A DNA stretch of 61,779 nucleotides from an uncultured Bacteroides sp. (GCA_900546355.1 URCM01000004.1:1-61779); one strand, 5' to 3'; positions 1 to 8,762 are shown, counted from the first letter of the stretch. Numbers and translations: made by a program. The notes: a model not told the origin generated them from the sequence alone.

Positions 1-315
<315 letters not shown>

Positions 316-387
316 CTTCGGGGTGCTGTATACCCCGGTCCTTCCGTTTTGTTCCGGCTTGTCCTTCATGTACGGTTCTTCGATGTC

Positions 388-497
<110 letters not shown>

Positions 498-502
498 TTG
501 GG

Positions 503-540
503 AATCCCCCTCATCTGATATAGGTGAGGGGGATTTTTTT
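503..540 (+). terminator. Rho-independent terminator of the rrn operon
   Basis: The arms TCCCCCTCATCT and AGGTGAGGGGGA form a GC-rich stem with a short loop. Seven T residues follow at 534-540. It starts a few bases after the 5S gene. The group II intron sequence begins immediately after the T run. Confidence 0.9.
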
Positions 541-1800
541 GGTTCGCCCAGCACGAACATTCTCTACCCGGTGTAAGTCCGCAACACGCCCGATAGCGGG
601 AAGTGTATAGCCAATAGCAAGGGTGTCCATCGCGAGTTGGAATCTGAAGGAAGCTTGCGGCAAACATCTGGCCTGACGAACAGAAACTTGATACAAGGCT
701 GGTGGGCATGGATGAGATTACCAAACAAATCAAAGTCCGATAGCTATCCGGAAATGCCCTGAGTAAATCAAGCAGGTATAAGATGGAAAGAGCATGTTCT
801 TAACTGGGGAGGTCTCATGGACGTGCGGAGGATGAATTTCCGTAGTACGGAGTAAAGCTTGCCATGAGAAGTCAGCAGAGGCCATAGTACCCGATTTTTT
901 TTCTCTACTCAACTCGGGGAAGGGCTGAACCATTAGTCAATTGAGCAGTAAATGAAAGTCACTCCATGAAGGGAAGAATGCAGAAAATAACGATGTCAAC
1001 CGGTAGCCGCCCTCAAAATGATAGCACGGAATGCGAAAGCTATGAGGGGGTGCAGACTTTCATGGACATGACTGAAAACAACCTCAAGGAAGTGCAGTTT
1101 GAACGTGGAAACCTATTGGAGTTCATCCTCTCGCCGTCGAACCTTAACCTTGCCTACCTGCAAGTTAAGCGGAATCACGGCAGCTGTGGAGTAGACGGAC
1201 TGTCGACCGGGGAATTGGTCGGCTATCTGAAAGAACACAAAGATGAACTCGTGGAATCCTTGAAATCGGGCAGCTACCGCCCGAATCCCGTCCTTCGTGT
1301 AGAAATCCCGAAGGGTGGGGGTAAGAACCGTCCGCTTGGTATCCCGACGGTGGTGGACAGGGTAATCCAACAGGCCATCAGCCAAATACTGACTCCCATC
1401 TATGAACGCCAGTTCAATGACAACAGCTTTGGCTTCCGCCCCCATCGAAGCTGCCACAAGGCATTGAAACGGGCGCAGGAATATATCACCCAAGGTTATA
1501 AATACTGCGTGTGCCTTGACCTTGAAGGCTTCTTCGACACGGTAAACCACGCCATGCTGATAAGGATACTGTCCCGCACCATACGTGACGGACGTGTGAT
1601 ATCGCTTATCCACAAGTACCTTACGTCAGGCGTCATGGTCAGACGCAGCTATGAGGAAAGTGTGGAAGGTGTTCCCCAAGGCGGTCCGTTAAGCCCTCTG
1701 TTGGCAAACATCATGCTTAACGAGCTTGACAGGGAACTCGCCCGCAGGGGACACAAGTTTGTCCGCTATGCAGATGACTGCATGATACTTCTATGAAATA
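541..1800 (+). mobile_element. Group II intron, 3' truncated
   Basis: The sequence directly after the rrn terminator starts GTTCGCCCAGCACGAACAT, which resembles the 5' ends of bacterial group II introns (GUGYG-like start followed by CGCCCAGCA). About 420 bases of structured non-coding sequence (domains I-IV inferred, not folded here) precede an intron-encoded reverse transcriptase at 966-1796. No domain V-like sequence (a GAGC...GTTC hairpin) can be found after the ORF, and the reading frame is cut short, so the 3' part of the intron is missing. Insertion immediately behind a terminator hairpin is typical of group IIC introns, but I cannot assign the class. The 3' junction is approximate. Confidence 0.75.
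966..1796 (+). pseudogene. Group II intron reverse transcriptase/maturase, C-terminally truncated
   Basis: The 276-residue product carries the N-terminal half of a group II intron reverse transcriptase. Recognisable blocks, in order, are KNRPLGIPTVVDRVIQQA (RT motif 1-2 region), FGFRPHRSCHKAL, the palm motif CLDLEGFFDTVNH, GVPQGGPLSPLLANI and the catalytic YADD box near residue 269. The frame ends three to five residues after YADD with a TGA. The thumb, maturase X domain and any endonuclease domain of the usual 420-600-residue protein are absent, and no other frame downstream continues them. This is therefore a deletion or replacement rather than a simple frameshift. ATG at 966 is the first start, and several in-frame ATGs follow, so the start is uncertain. 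It is unlikely to be active. Confidence 0.85.
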
Positions 1801-1810
1801 CTTCGGGTGA

Positions 1811-2041
1811 GTAATTGTTTGCGCGAATCCCGTTCTCAAGGATGGGAGCATGATATGTCTTCCCGCACGCTCTGGCATAGGCTATTTGAACGGATTCTTC
1901 GTCCAAGGCTTCATTTTATACATGGAAGCGGCTATGGCACGACGTGCGGCAGGAAAACAGATACGGGCAATCTGTTCCATATTCGGAGCCATTTCATTGT
2001 TATTTCTCTTACCAGGAAACGGCGGCGTCTGGAGAATCTGA
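1811..2041 (+). pseudogene. Unrecognised membrane-protein fragment
   Basis: From 1811 to the TGA ending at 2041 there is an open frame of about 76 codons with a single ATG (1850). The translation has a hydrophobic C-terminal segment (CSIFGAISLLFLLPG) after a basic stretch (MARRAAGKQIRA), as in a membrane protein with a cytoplasmic loop. It begins close to the break in the intron reverse transcriptase, so it may be the 3' end of a gene joined there by deletion. I do not recognise the family. The rest of 1797-2157 holds nothing else except the nadB terminator. Confidence 0.35.
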
Positions 2042-2102
2042 GTCATTCAGAGGAGTCGTAGACATAAGATATTTTCTCTTCAGTTTTATATTGTGAGCCA
2101 AT

Positions 2103-2147
2103 AAAAAAGCCTCTTACAAAGAATATATTAATGTAAGAGGCTTTTTT
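2103..2147 (-). terminator. Terminator downstream of nadB (bidirectional)
   Basis: Arms AGCCTCTTACA (2108-2118) and TGTAAGAGGCT (2132-2142) flank a 13-nt AT-rich loop, with A and T runs outside on both sides. It lies about 10 bases past the nadB stop on the minus strand and could also stop plus-strand transcription coming out of the intron remnant. Confidence 0.85.
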
Positions 2148-2157
2148 TAATAAAAAG

Positions 2158-3747
2158 TTAGAATTGTTCTTGTTCGTTTCTTTGAGGATGAGGATAATCG
2201 ATGGTGAAATGCAGGCCTCGGCTTTCTTTGCGTTCCATAGCTTGACGGGTAATCAGATAGCCGACGTTAATCATATTGCGCAGTTCACATATTTCCCTGG
2301 ATGCTTTTACACGTTTGAAGAGGCGTTCGGTCTCTTCGTATAAAATATCCAGCCGATTCCATGCACGTACCAGGCGAAGATTGCTTCGAACGATTCCCAC
2401 GTAGGATTCCATTATCTGGTTCACCTCTTTCATACTTTGGGTAATCAGGATGCGCTCTTCATTGTTCATCGTTCCTTCCGCATTCCATTCCGGAATATCT
2501 TCGTTGAAATCGTACCGGTCGAGTACGCTTAAAGCGTGCTTGGCGGCAGAGTCGGCATATACGATAGCTTCAATAAGCGAATTAGAAGCCAAGCGATTTC
2601 CTCCGTGCAGGCCAGTACAAGAACATTCTCCTAAAGCATATAGACGTTTGATGCTTGATTGTCCGTCAAGGTCTACTTTAATTCCTCCACACAGATAATG
2701 TGCGGCAGGTGCTACAGGGATGTAGTCTTTTGTAATATCTATACCCAGGCTTAGGCATTTTTGATAGATATTGGGGAAATGTTTTTTCGTTTCTTCCGGA
2801 TCTTTGTGAGTCACATCCAGGTAAACATGGTCTTCGCCCCGTTGCTTCATTTCGCTATCGATAGCACGGGCCACGATGTCGCGCGGAGCCAGGGACAGGC
2901 GCGGGTCATATTTCTGCATGAATTCCTCGCCCGCTAAGTTACGCAACACGCCTCCATAACCCCGCATGGCTTCGGTTATCAGGAAGCTGGGGCGGTCGCC
3001 CGGATGATACAGGGCGGTGGGGTGGAACTGGATGAATTCCATGTCCTTCACGATACCTTTGGCACGGTAGACCATTGCGATGCCGTCTCCGGTAGCTACC
3101 AGCGGGTTGGTGGTATGGCGGTACACCGCTTCGCATCCGCCTGTAGCCATTACCGTAACCTTCGAGAGGAAGGTGTCTACCTCACCCGTAGCTTCGTTCA
3201 ACACGTATGCGCCATAGCATTTGATGCCCGGTGTGTGTCGGGTGACGATGATTCCCAAGTGGTGCTGGGTAATGATTTCCACGGCGTAGAAGTTGGTGAA
3301 GACGGTGATATTCGGGTGCCGTTTCACTTCTTCTATCAGGCTGGTCTGTATTTCAGCCCCGGTGTTGTCTTTGTGATGCAGGATGCGGAACTCAGAATGC
3401 CCGCCTTCGCGGTGCAAGTCGAACTCTCCGTTTTCTTTCTTGTCGAAGTTCACGCCCCATTGGATGAGTTGTTCGATTTGGGCGGGAGCGTTGCGCACCA
3501 CTTTCTCCACGGCGGCGCGGTCGCTTATCCAGTCGCCCGCGACCATGGTGTCATGAATGTGTTTTTCGAAATTGTCCACTTTCAGATTGGTCACGGAAGC
3601 GATTCCTCCTTGTGCAAAATAGGTATTGGCTTCCTCCAGCCCGGCTTTGCAAATCAATGCCACCGAACCTTTATGCGCCACTTTGAGCGCGAAACTCATT
3701 CCGGCAATACCTGAACCGATAACGAGAAAATCAAATTTCCTTATCAT
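2158..3747 (-). CDS. nadB: L-aspartate oxidase
   Basis: NadB oxidises L-aspartate to iminoaspartate with FAD as cofactor, the first step of de novo NAD synthesis in the cytoplasm. The 529-residue product has the dinucleotide-binding GSGIAG at residues 11-16, NTYFAQGG at 41-48, REGGHS at 113-118, FHPT at 241-244 and EAMRGYGG (with the family's active-site arginine) at 259-266. A second FAD-binding segment, GLHGGNRLASNSL, lies near residue 395. The length matches the family (about 530). It is a single gene here, with no nadA or nadC in the window, transcribed away from the PH-like gene pair. A TAGTTTTG -7 element at 3770-3777 sits about 23 bases upstream of the ATG. The related succinate dehydrogenase flavoprotein is excluded by the overall motif set. 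Confidence 0.95.
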   Translation of the reverse strand: MIRKFDFLVIGSGIAGMSFALKVAHKGSVALICKAGLEEANTYFAQGGIASVTNLKVDNFEKHIHDTMVAGDWISDRAAVEKVVRNAPAQIEQLIQWGVNFDKKENGEFDLHREGGHSEFRILHHKDNTGAEIQTSLIEEVKRHPNITVFTNFYAVEIITQHHLGIIVTRHTPGIKCYGAYVLNEATGEVDTFLSKVTVMATGGCEAVYRHTTNPLVATGDGIAMVYRAKGIVKDMEFIQFHPTALYHPGDRPSFLITEAMRGYGGVLRNLAGEEFMQKYDPRLSLAPRDIVARAIDSEMKQRGEDHVYLDVTHKDPEETKKHFPNIYQKCLSLGIDITKDYIPVAPAAHYLCGGIKVDLDGQSSIKRLYALGECSCTGLHGGNRLASNSLIEAIVYADSAAKHALSVLDRYDFNEDIPEWNAEGTMNNEERILITQSMKEVNQIMESYVGIVRSNLRLVRAWNRLDILYEETERLFKRVKASREICELRNMINVGYLITRQAMERKESRGLHFTIDYPHPQRNEQEQF

Positions 3748-3769
3748 GATAAAACGTATATGTTGGATG

Positions 3770-3777
3770 CAAAACTA
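3770..3777 (-). promoter_or_regulatory. Predicted -7 element for nadB
   Basis: On the minus strand this reads TAGTTTTG, a full match to the Bacteroidota TAnnTTTG consensus. It would give a leader of about 15-20 nt before the nadB ATG at 3747. No convincing TTTG -33 box is seen at the right spacing. Confidence 0.55.
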
Positions 3778-3876
3778 CAAAAAAACTCCTATGCCCGTAT
3801 GCCGCTCTCTTCTTTTTTTCGGCTGAACTTGCCGTTTTCTCTAAATTATTTACTATCTTCACCGAGAAATACGAAA

Positions 3877-4314
3877 ATGAGCAAGATAATGTACAGGACA
3901 TTCCATTCGAAAGTAGACTGGTGGTATTGGCTTCTCATGGGCGTTACCGCTTTCCTGCTTTTGGATTTCTTTTGGTTCCATCACACGGTCCTCATGATTC
4001 TGACGGCCGTGGCAATGGTGTTCGAAATTGAAATGCTGATTCATACGTGCTATATCCTTACGGAAGACGGGAGGCTGCGGATAGAAAGCGGGCGTTTTGT
4101 TCCGGACACCGAAATCGAAATCCGTTCGATAACAGGCATGAGGCGGGTGAAGTCGTGCTCCCTCGCTCCGGCATTGTCCGTGGAGCGGATTGAAATCGCC
4201 TATCGGAAAGAAGGGAAAGAAAACGCCGTGCAGGTATCTCCCCGCCATGCCGGGGACTTTATGGCATGGGTGCAAAAGAAAATGAATGCAGATAATAAAC
4301 CGAATACAGAATAA
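3877..4314 (+). CDS. PH-domain-like small membrane protein 1
   Basis: The 145-residue product has two closely spaced hydrophobic segments near its N-terminus (about residues 15-50). A soluble beta-rich region follows, containing the ILTEDGRLRIESGRF pattern seen in bacterial PH (YdbS/YdbT-like, DUF304) domains. Its role is unknown; membrane-anchored PH-like domains are generally thought of as interaction or lipid-proximal modules. ATG 3877 (MSKIM) is chosen over an earlier in-frame ATG at 3760. The earlier one would add 39 non-conserved-looking residues and lies upstream of a TATCTTC -7-like site at 3855-3861. The next gene encodes a protein of similar design 13 bases downstream, so the two are probably co-expressed partners. 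Confidence 0.7.
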   Translation: MSKIMYRTFHSKVDWWYWLLMGVTAFLLLDFFWFHHTVLMILTAVAMVFEIEMLIHTCYILTEDGRLRIESGRFVPDTEIEIRSITGMRRVKSCSLAPALSVERIEIAYRKEGKENAVQVSPRHAGDFMAWVQKKMNADNKPNTE

Positions 4315-4327
4315 AAACAAAAGTGTT

Positions 4328-4717
4328 ATGGCAAAATCATTTAGAGTCCGGCAAATCTCGTACCAGTGGGTTTCCCTCATCGTGGTACTGGCATTGGCGA
4401 TAGTCTGGCTCTGCTTGGACAGGGAAAATTATTGGGGTTTGCTCGGCTTGCTGGGTCCGTTGGGATTGACGTTGGACCAGCTCTTGAGCCGCATCCAGAT
4501 AAGGGACAACGGGGATGTATGGCTCCGCCGGGGATTTACGGGCGTGGCGCGTTTTCACGGCATATCGAAACTGATTTACCGCAAAAAAGCGTGGAAGAGC
4601 CAGCAAATCGTGTTGCGACATACCAAGGGACATGCCACCCTCGACCCGAAAGACCGGAAGGCTTTCATCGATGCCATGAAGGAGGCGAACCCGATGATGG
4701 AATACGTAGAAGAATAG
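4328..4717 (+). CDS. PH-domain-like small membrane protein 2
   Basis: The 129-residue product has two hydrophobic helices (about residues 12-45) followed by a soluble domain with the pattern IQIRDNGDVWLRRGF and a C-terminal helix. This is the same architecture as the preceding gene, though sequence similarity between them is low by eye. ATG at 4328 follows the previous stop by 13 bases. The pair and lpdA, 24 bases further on, appear to form one transcript. The function is not known, and the call as PH-like rests on the fold pattern rather than a strong motif. Confidence 0.6.
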   Translation: MAKSFRVRQISYQWVSLIVVLALAIVWLCLDRENYWGLLGLLGPLGLTLDQLLSRIQIRDNGDVWLRRGFTGVARFHGISKLIYRKKAWKSQQIVLRHTKGHATLDPKDRKAFIDAMKEANPMMEYVEE

Positions 4718-4741
4718 ATTAACCTGATAAAGAAAAACACC

Positions 4742-6085
4742 ATGAAATACCAAGTAGCGATTATCGGAGGAGGACCGGCCGGATATACCGCCGCCGAACT
4801 TGCCGGCAAGGCGGGGCTGAGCGTGGTCTTGTTTGAGAAGAACAACGTAGGGGGCGTATGCCTGAACGAAGGCTGCATTCCCACGAAAACGCTCCTATAT
4901 GCATCGAAGCTTTATTATATGTGCGCGAACGCCCGCAAGTATCATGTAAGTGCCGATGCAGTTACGTGCGATTTGCCGAAGATGATAACGCGCAAGTCGA
5001 AGGTGGTGCGCAAGCTGGTGCTGGGCATCAAGGCGAAACTCACGGCGGCACATGTCACCTTGGTGAGCGGAGAGGCATTCGTCGTAGACAAGCACACCGT
5101 GCGTTGCGGGGAAGAGACGTATGAATGCGAGAACCTGATACTTTGCACGGGAAGCCAGGCGGTTGTCCCGCCCATTCCGGGCATTGATAAAGTGGCATAC
5201 TGGACGCATCGCGAAGCGCTCGACAACAAGGAGATTCCCCAATCGCTTGTGATTGTAGGGGGAGGCGTTATCGGCATGGAGTTTGCTTCGTTCTTCTGCG
5301 ATTTGGGAGTACACGTGACCGTTATCGAGATGATGGACGAAATACTGAACGGCATCGACCGGGAAATCGCTTCGTTGCTTCGGGCTGCATACGCCAAGCG
5401 GGGCGTTGTTTTCAAGGTGGGAGCCAAGGTCACCCAGCTGAAGCAAGACGATTCGGGCATGTACGTATGCTACGAGTCGGCGGGTGTAGAGGATTGTGTC
5501 GCGGCGGAACGATTGCTCTTGAGCGTGGGACGGCGTCCGGTGACGGAAGGTTTCGGGCTGGAAAACCTGGGGTTGGAATATACGGAGCGGCGTTGCGTCA
5601 AGGTGGACGGACAGCTTCGCGCTTCTGTACCGAACGTGTACGTGTGCGGAGACCTGAACGGTGTTTCCCTTTTGGCGCATACGGCGGTGCGGGAAGCCGA
5701 AATAGCCGTAGGGGCCATTCTGGGCAAGGCGGAACGGATGAGTTACCGTGCCATACCGGGTGTGGTCTACACGCATCCCGAAGTGGCATCGGTGGGCAAA
5801 ACCGAAGAAGCCCTGCAAAAGGACGGTACCGCCTATCGGGCCATCAAGTTCCCGATGACTTATTCCGGGCGGTTTGTAGCCGAAAACGAGGGTGAGAACG
5901 GATGGATGAAGGTATTGGTGGATGCCGGTGACAAGGTGTTGGGCGTTCATATGCTGGGCAATCCGGCTTCCGAACTCATCGTGCTGGGTGGTATGCTGGT
6001 AGAAGACGGATGTACGTTGGACACTTTCCGCCGGTATGTATTCCCGCATCCCACGGTAGGCGAATTGTTTAGAGACTTGCGGTGA
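4742..6085 (+). CDS. lpdA: Dihydrolipoyl dehydrogenase (E3)
   Basis: This is the FAD-dependent E3 subunit that reoxidises dihydrolipoamide in 2-oxoacid dehydrogenase or glycine cleavage complexes, passing electrons to NAD+. The 447-residue protein shows FAD-binding GGGPAG at residues 9-14, the redox disulfide Cys40-Cys45 in VCLNEGCIPTK, an NAD-binding GGGVIGMEF near residue 173, and the dimer-interface catalytic His436 and Glu441 in HPTVGE. It is slightly shorter than the typical 460-470. No E1 or E2 genes are adjacent, so its partner complex cannot be read from context. It is preceded by the PH-like pair and followed after 39 bases by dacB. Confidence 0.93.
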   Translation: MKYQVAIIGGGPAGYTAAELAGKAGLSVVLFEKNNVGGVCLNEGCIPTKTLLYASKLYYMCANARKYHVSADAVTCDLPKMITRKSKVVRKLVLGIKAKLTAAHVTLVSGEAFVVDKHTVRCGEETYECENLILCTGSQAVVPPIPGIDKVAYWTHREALDNKEIPQSLVIVGGGVIGMEFASFFCDLGVHVTVIEMMDEILNGIDREIASLLRAAYAKRGVVFKVGAKVTQLKQDDSGMYVCYESAGVEDCVAAERLLLSVGRRPVTEGFGLENLGLEYTERRCVKVDGQLRASVPNVYVCGDLNGVSLLAHTAVREAEIAVGAILGKAERMSYRAIPGVVYTHPEVASVGKTEEALQKDGTAYRAIKFPMTYSGRFVAENEGENGWMKVLVDAGDKVLGVHMLGNPASELIVLGGMLVEDGCTLDTFRRYVFPHPTVGELFRDLR

Positions 6086-6124
6086 ATTCATCCAATAAGA
6101 AAATGAATTTATGAATAGTTGTTT

Positions 6125-7519
6125 ATGAGAAAACTGGGCTTACTATTATTGCTTTGTGCAGGCATCCTCCGGCTCTACGGACAGGATATTACCGCCCGGC
6201 TTGATTCGTTGGTTTCGTCGGCCGCCCTTTTGCGCACTTCCGAAGTGGGTATTACAGTGTTCAATCTGACGAAAGGCGAACCTGTTTATACGTATCAGGA
6301 CCAAAAACTTTACCGTCCGGCTTCTATCGAGAAGGTCATTACATCGGTCACGGCTTTGGCTCGGCTGGGTGAATCGTACACCTTCGATACCCGTTTGGCT
6401 TATACAGGAACCATCGGCGCAGACAGCATTTTGCAAGGCAACTTGTATGTAGTGGGCGGTTTCGACCCTGAATTTATGGAAGACGATTTGCACCGGCTGA
6501 CCGATGCGGTACACCGTGCAGGCATCAACCGTATCAAGGGAAACCTGGTGGCGGACGTGTCGGCGATGGATTCCCTTTACTGGGGAACCGGCTGGGCATG
6601 GGACGATACCCCCAATGCGTTCCAGCCTTACCTGTCTCCGTTGATGTTGAATAGGGGATGCGTAAACGTATCGGTAAAACCGGGTCCGAAGGGAAGACGG
6701 CCCGAAGTGGAAGTCTTTCCGCGTTCCGATTATTATGAGATAGATAATCGTGCCGTGAGTCATATCCCGCACATCAAGCCTTTGGAAATCACGCGCGACT
6801 GGCTATACAATGGCAACACCATCCATATTACGGGTAATGCCAGTCGTGCCAGCGGGCGGACATTGAACATGTTTGCCTCACAAGCGTTTTTTATCCATAC
6901 TTTCCGTTATCAGTTGATGCAGGAACATATAGCCGTCGATTCGATGAAATGCGGGGTCTGTCCCGAAGAGGCTACCTTATTATATAAGGTGTCCCGGCCG
7001 TTGGAAGAAGTTTTAAAACGGGCCTTGAAGAAAAGCGATAATCTTTCCGCCGAAGCATTGTTCTATCACCTGGCTATCTGTGAAGAAAATAAAGGGATAG
7101 GAGCCGAAGACGCTCAAAAGGTGGTGAAGCGGTTCATGCGTCAATCGATAGGGAAGAACCCCGATGATTATAGCATTGTGGACGGGAGCGGAGTATCGAT
7201 GTATAATTACGTATCGCCCGACCTGATGCTCGCTTACCTGAAATACGCTTATTCCCATCAGGAAATATTTGCTCCATTTTACGAAGCGTTGCCCGTTGCG
7301 GGAGTAGACGGCACGCTTCGCTATCGGATGCGGAAGGAAAAAACATTCCGTAATGTGCATGCCAAGACCGGTACGGTAAAAGGAGTGAGTTCGCTTGCCG
7401 GATACGTGCAGGCGGGAAACGGGGATATGCTTGCCTTTGTTATTATTAACCAAAATGTGATGAGTGGAAGAAAAGCCCGTCTTTTTCAAGATAAGATATG
7501 TGAAATATTGGCACAGTAA
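6125..7519 (+). CDS. dacB: D-alanyl-D-alanine carboxypeptidase/endopeptidase (PBP4 type)
   Basis: This exported class C low-molecular-weight penicillin-binding protein trims or cross-cuts peptidoglycan peptides in the periplasm. With the ATG at 6125 the product has 464 residues and a clear signal peptide (MRKLGLLLLLCAGILRLYGQ). The acyl-enzyme motif SxxK is Ser67-Ile-Glu-Lys70, SxN appears as SDN in KKSDNLSAEAL, and KTG starts at Lys414 (HAKTGTVKG). The large insert between SxxK and SxN is typical of the DacB/PBP4 family. A TTG start two codons earlier is possible but less likely. It probably shares a transcript with lpdA. Confidence 0.92.
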   Translation: MRKLGLLLLLCAGILRLYGQDITARLDSLVSSAALLRTSEVGITVFNLTKGEPVYTYQDQKLYRPASIEKVITSVTALARLGESYTFDTRLAYTGTIGADSILQGNLYVVGGFDPEFMEDDLHRLTDAVHRAGINRIKGNLVADVSAMDSLYWGTGWAWDDTPNAFQPYLSPLMLNRGCVNVSVKPGPKGRRPEVEVFPRSDYYEIDNRAVSHIPHIKPLEITRDWLYNGNTIHITGNASRASGRTLNMFASQAFFIHTFRYQLMQEHIAVDSMKCGVCPEEATLLYKVSRPLEEVLKRALKKSDNLSAEALFYHLAICEENKGIGAEDAQKVVKRFMRQSIGKNPDDYSIVDGSGVSMYNYVSPDLMLAYLKYAYSHQEIFAPFYEALPVAGVDGTLRYRMRKEKTFRNVHAKTGTVKGVSSLAGYVQAGNGDMLAFVIINQNVMSGRKARLFQDKICEILAQ

Positions 7520-7531
7520 AAAATAAATCCG

Positions 7532-7539
7532 TATATTTG
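7532..7539 (+). promoter_or_regulatory. Predicted -7 element for the SDR gene
   Basis: TATATTTG is a full match to TAnnTTTG, 13 bases after the dacB stop. The first bases of the expected transcript form a hairpin (TGTGGGC at 7538-7544 pairing with GCCCACA at 7560-7566). This leaves a leader of about 80 nt before the SDR start. Confidence 0.6.
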
Positions 7540-7624
7540 TGGGCGTTACCGGACTCCGTGCCCACAAACCATACGGAATAAGCCGATACGGATAGTTTTT
7601 TAACTTAATAATTAAAACCAAAAC

Positions 7625-8422
7625 ATGATGGTTAATTTTTCATTGGAAGGCAAAGTAGCCCTCGTGACGGGAGGTGCGTACGGCATTGGTTTTGCCATTG
7701 CCGAAGCGTTTGCGCAAGCAGGTGCCAAGATTGCGTTTAATTGTCGTTCGCAAAAGCACTTGGACGAAGCGCTTGCCGATTATAAGGCAAAAGGCATCGA
7801 CGCGAAAGGTTACATTTGTGACGTGACCGACGAAGAAGCAGTAAAAATTCTCGTGGCACAAATAGAAAAAGAGTTGGGCGTGATTGACATTCTGGTAAAC
7901 AATGCCGGCATCATCAAGCGCATTCCGATGTGCGATATGACGGTAGACGAGTTCCGTCAGGTGATTGATATCGACCTGAACGCTCCGTTCATTGTGTCGA
8001 AAGCCGTTATTCCCGGCATGATAAAGAAAGGACACGGGAAGATTATTAACGTTTGCTCCATGATGAGTGAACTGGGACGCGAAACGGTATCGGCATACGC
8101 GGCTGCCAAAGGCGGACTGAAGATGCTTACCCGTAACATCGCTTCCGAGTATGGAGAGTATAATATCCAGTGCAACGGCATCGGCCCGGGCTATATAGCT
8201 ACGCCGCAGACGGCTCCCCTGCGCGAACCTCAGGCAGATGGCTCGCGTCATCCGTTTGATGCGTTTATCATTTCGAAGACTCCGGCTGCCCGCTGGGGAA
8301 CTCCCGAAGACCTGATGGGGCCGGCTGTATTCCTGGCGTCCGACGCTTCCAATTTTGTCAACGGCCATATCCTCTATGTAGACGGAGGTATCTTGGCGTA
8401 TATTGGCAAGCAACCTAAATAA
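7625..8422 (+). CDS. SDR-family oxidoreductase, gluconate 5-dehydrogenase type
   Basis: This is a cytoplasmic short-chain dehydrogenase of 265 residues. The nucleotide-binding TGGAYGIG is at residues 15-22, NNAG at 93-96, and the catalytic triad is Ser146, Tyr159 and Lys163 (SAYAAAK). A long C-terminal loop, with NGIGPGYIATPQT, matches bacterial gluconate 5-dehydrogenases, which interconvert gluconate and 5-ketogluconate. A 2-deoxy-gluconate 3-dehydrogenase (KduD) role is the main alternative, but no kduI neighbour is present. Two consecutive ATGs exist (7625 and 7628), and the second gives the more usual N-terminus MVNFSLEGK. It has its own promoter and terminator, so it is a monocistronic unit. 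Confidence 0.85.
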   Translation: MMVNFSLEGKVALVTGGAYGIGFAIAEAFAQAGAKIAFNCRSQKHLDEALADYKAKGIDAKGYICDVTDEEAVKILVAQIEKELGVIDILVNNAGIIKRIPMCDMTVDEFRQVIDIDLNAPFIVSKAVIPGMIKKGHGKIINVCSMMSELGRETVSAYAAAKGGLKMLTRNIASEYGEYNIQCNGIGPGYIATPQTAPLREPQADGSRHPFDAFIISKTPAARWGTPEDLMGPAVFLASDASNFVNGHILYVDGGILAYIGKQPK

Positions 8423-8456
8423 GTACATTCAAGCCGTTTTTCATTCACATAAACAG

Positions 8457-8499
8457 AGCGGGAGGCTTTTCATACGGAAGAGTCTTCCGCTTATTTTTT
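8457..8499 (+). terminator. Terminator downstream of the SDR gene
   Basis: AGCGGGAGGCTTTTC and GAAGAGTCTTCCGCT form an imperfect stem (some G-U pairs) with the loop ATACG, followed by TTATTTTTTA. It lies 34 bases past the SDR stop. Confidence 0.8.
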
Positions 8500-8601
8500 A
8501 CTACTGCATCTCATTGTATGAAATGCTGAGGCATCGAAGCGCGAAAGGCCTGTCTGGACCAATGCTGCAGGCAATTTGTTTCATACCCGGTTTAAATATG
8601 C

Positions 8602-8690
8602 TGAAACAAGAGTTTCAACAAGATGAAACTTTAGTTTCAATGCACTGAAACAAGAGTTTCAGTATATATAAACTATAGTGAAACTATATA
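8602..8690. repeat. Tandem palindrome array A, 22-bp period
   Basis: Three 16-bp palindromic units TGAAAC-NNNN-GTTTCA start at 8602, 8624 and 8646, exactly 22 bases apart with 6-base spacers. Units 1 and 3 are identical (TGAAACAAGAGTTTCA), and unit 2 has TTTA in the centre. A degenerate fourth unit (TATAGTGAAACTATA, 8673-8687) follows. The array lies in the 523-base gap between two convergent genes (SDR and NodB deacetylase). See the findings for its relation to three other arrays. Confidence 0.85.
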
Positions 8691-8762
8691 GGTGTAGGAA
8701 AGAGACTCTGATGCACCGTATGGGACAACCGTATGGATTTGCGGAGTGACCTGTTAGGGTAT

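Noticed and set aside
361..385. GTACGGTTC in the 23S-5S spacer as an intron domain V end
   Set aside because: The match to group II domain V is only nine bases, lies upstream of the intron and cannot form the required hairpin.
3004..3714. 236-codon plus-strand open frame inside nadB
   Set aside because: It is antisense to a clear NadB and has no recognisable protein pattern.
8403..8648. 81-codon plus-strand open frame after the SDR gene
   Set aside because: It overlaps the SDR end, spans its terminator and part of palindrome array A, and has no protein-like features.
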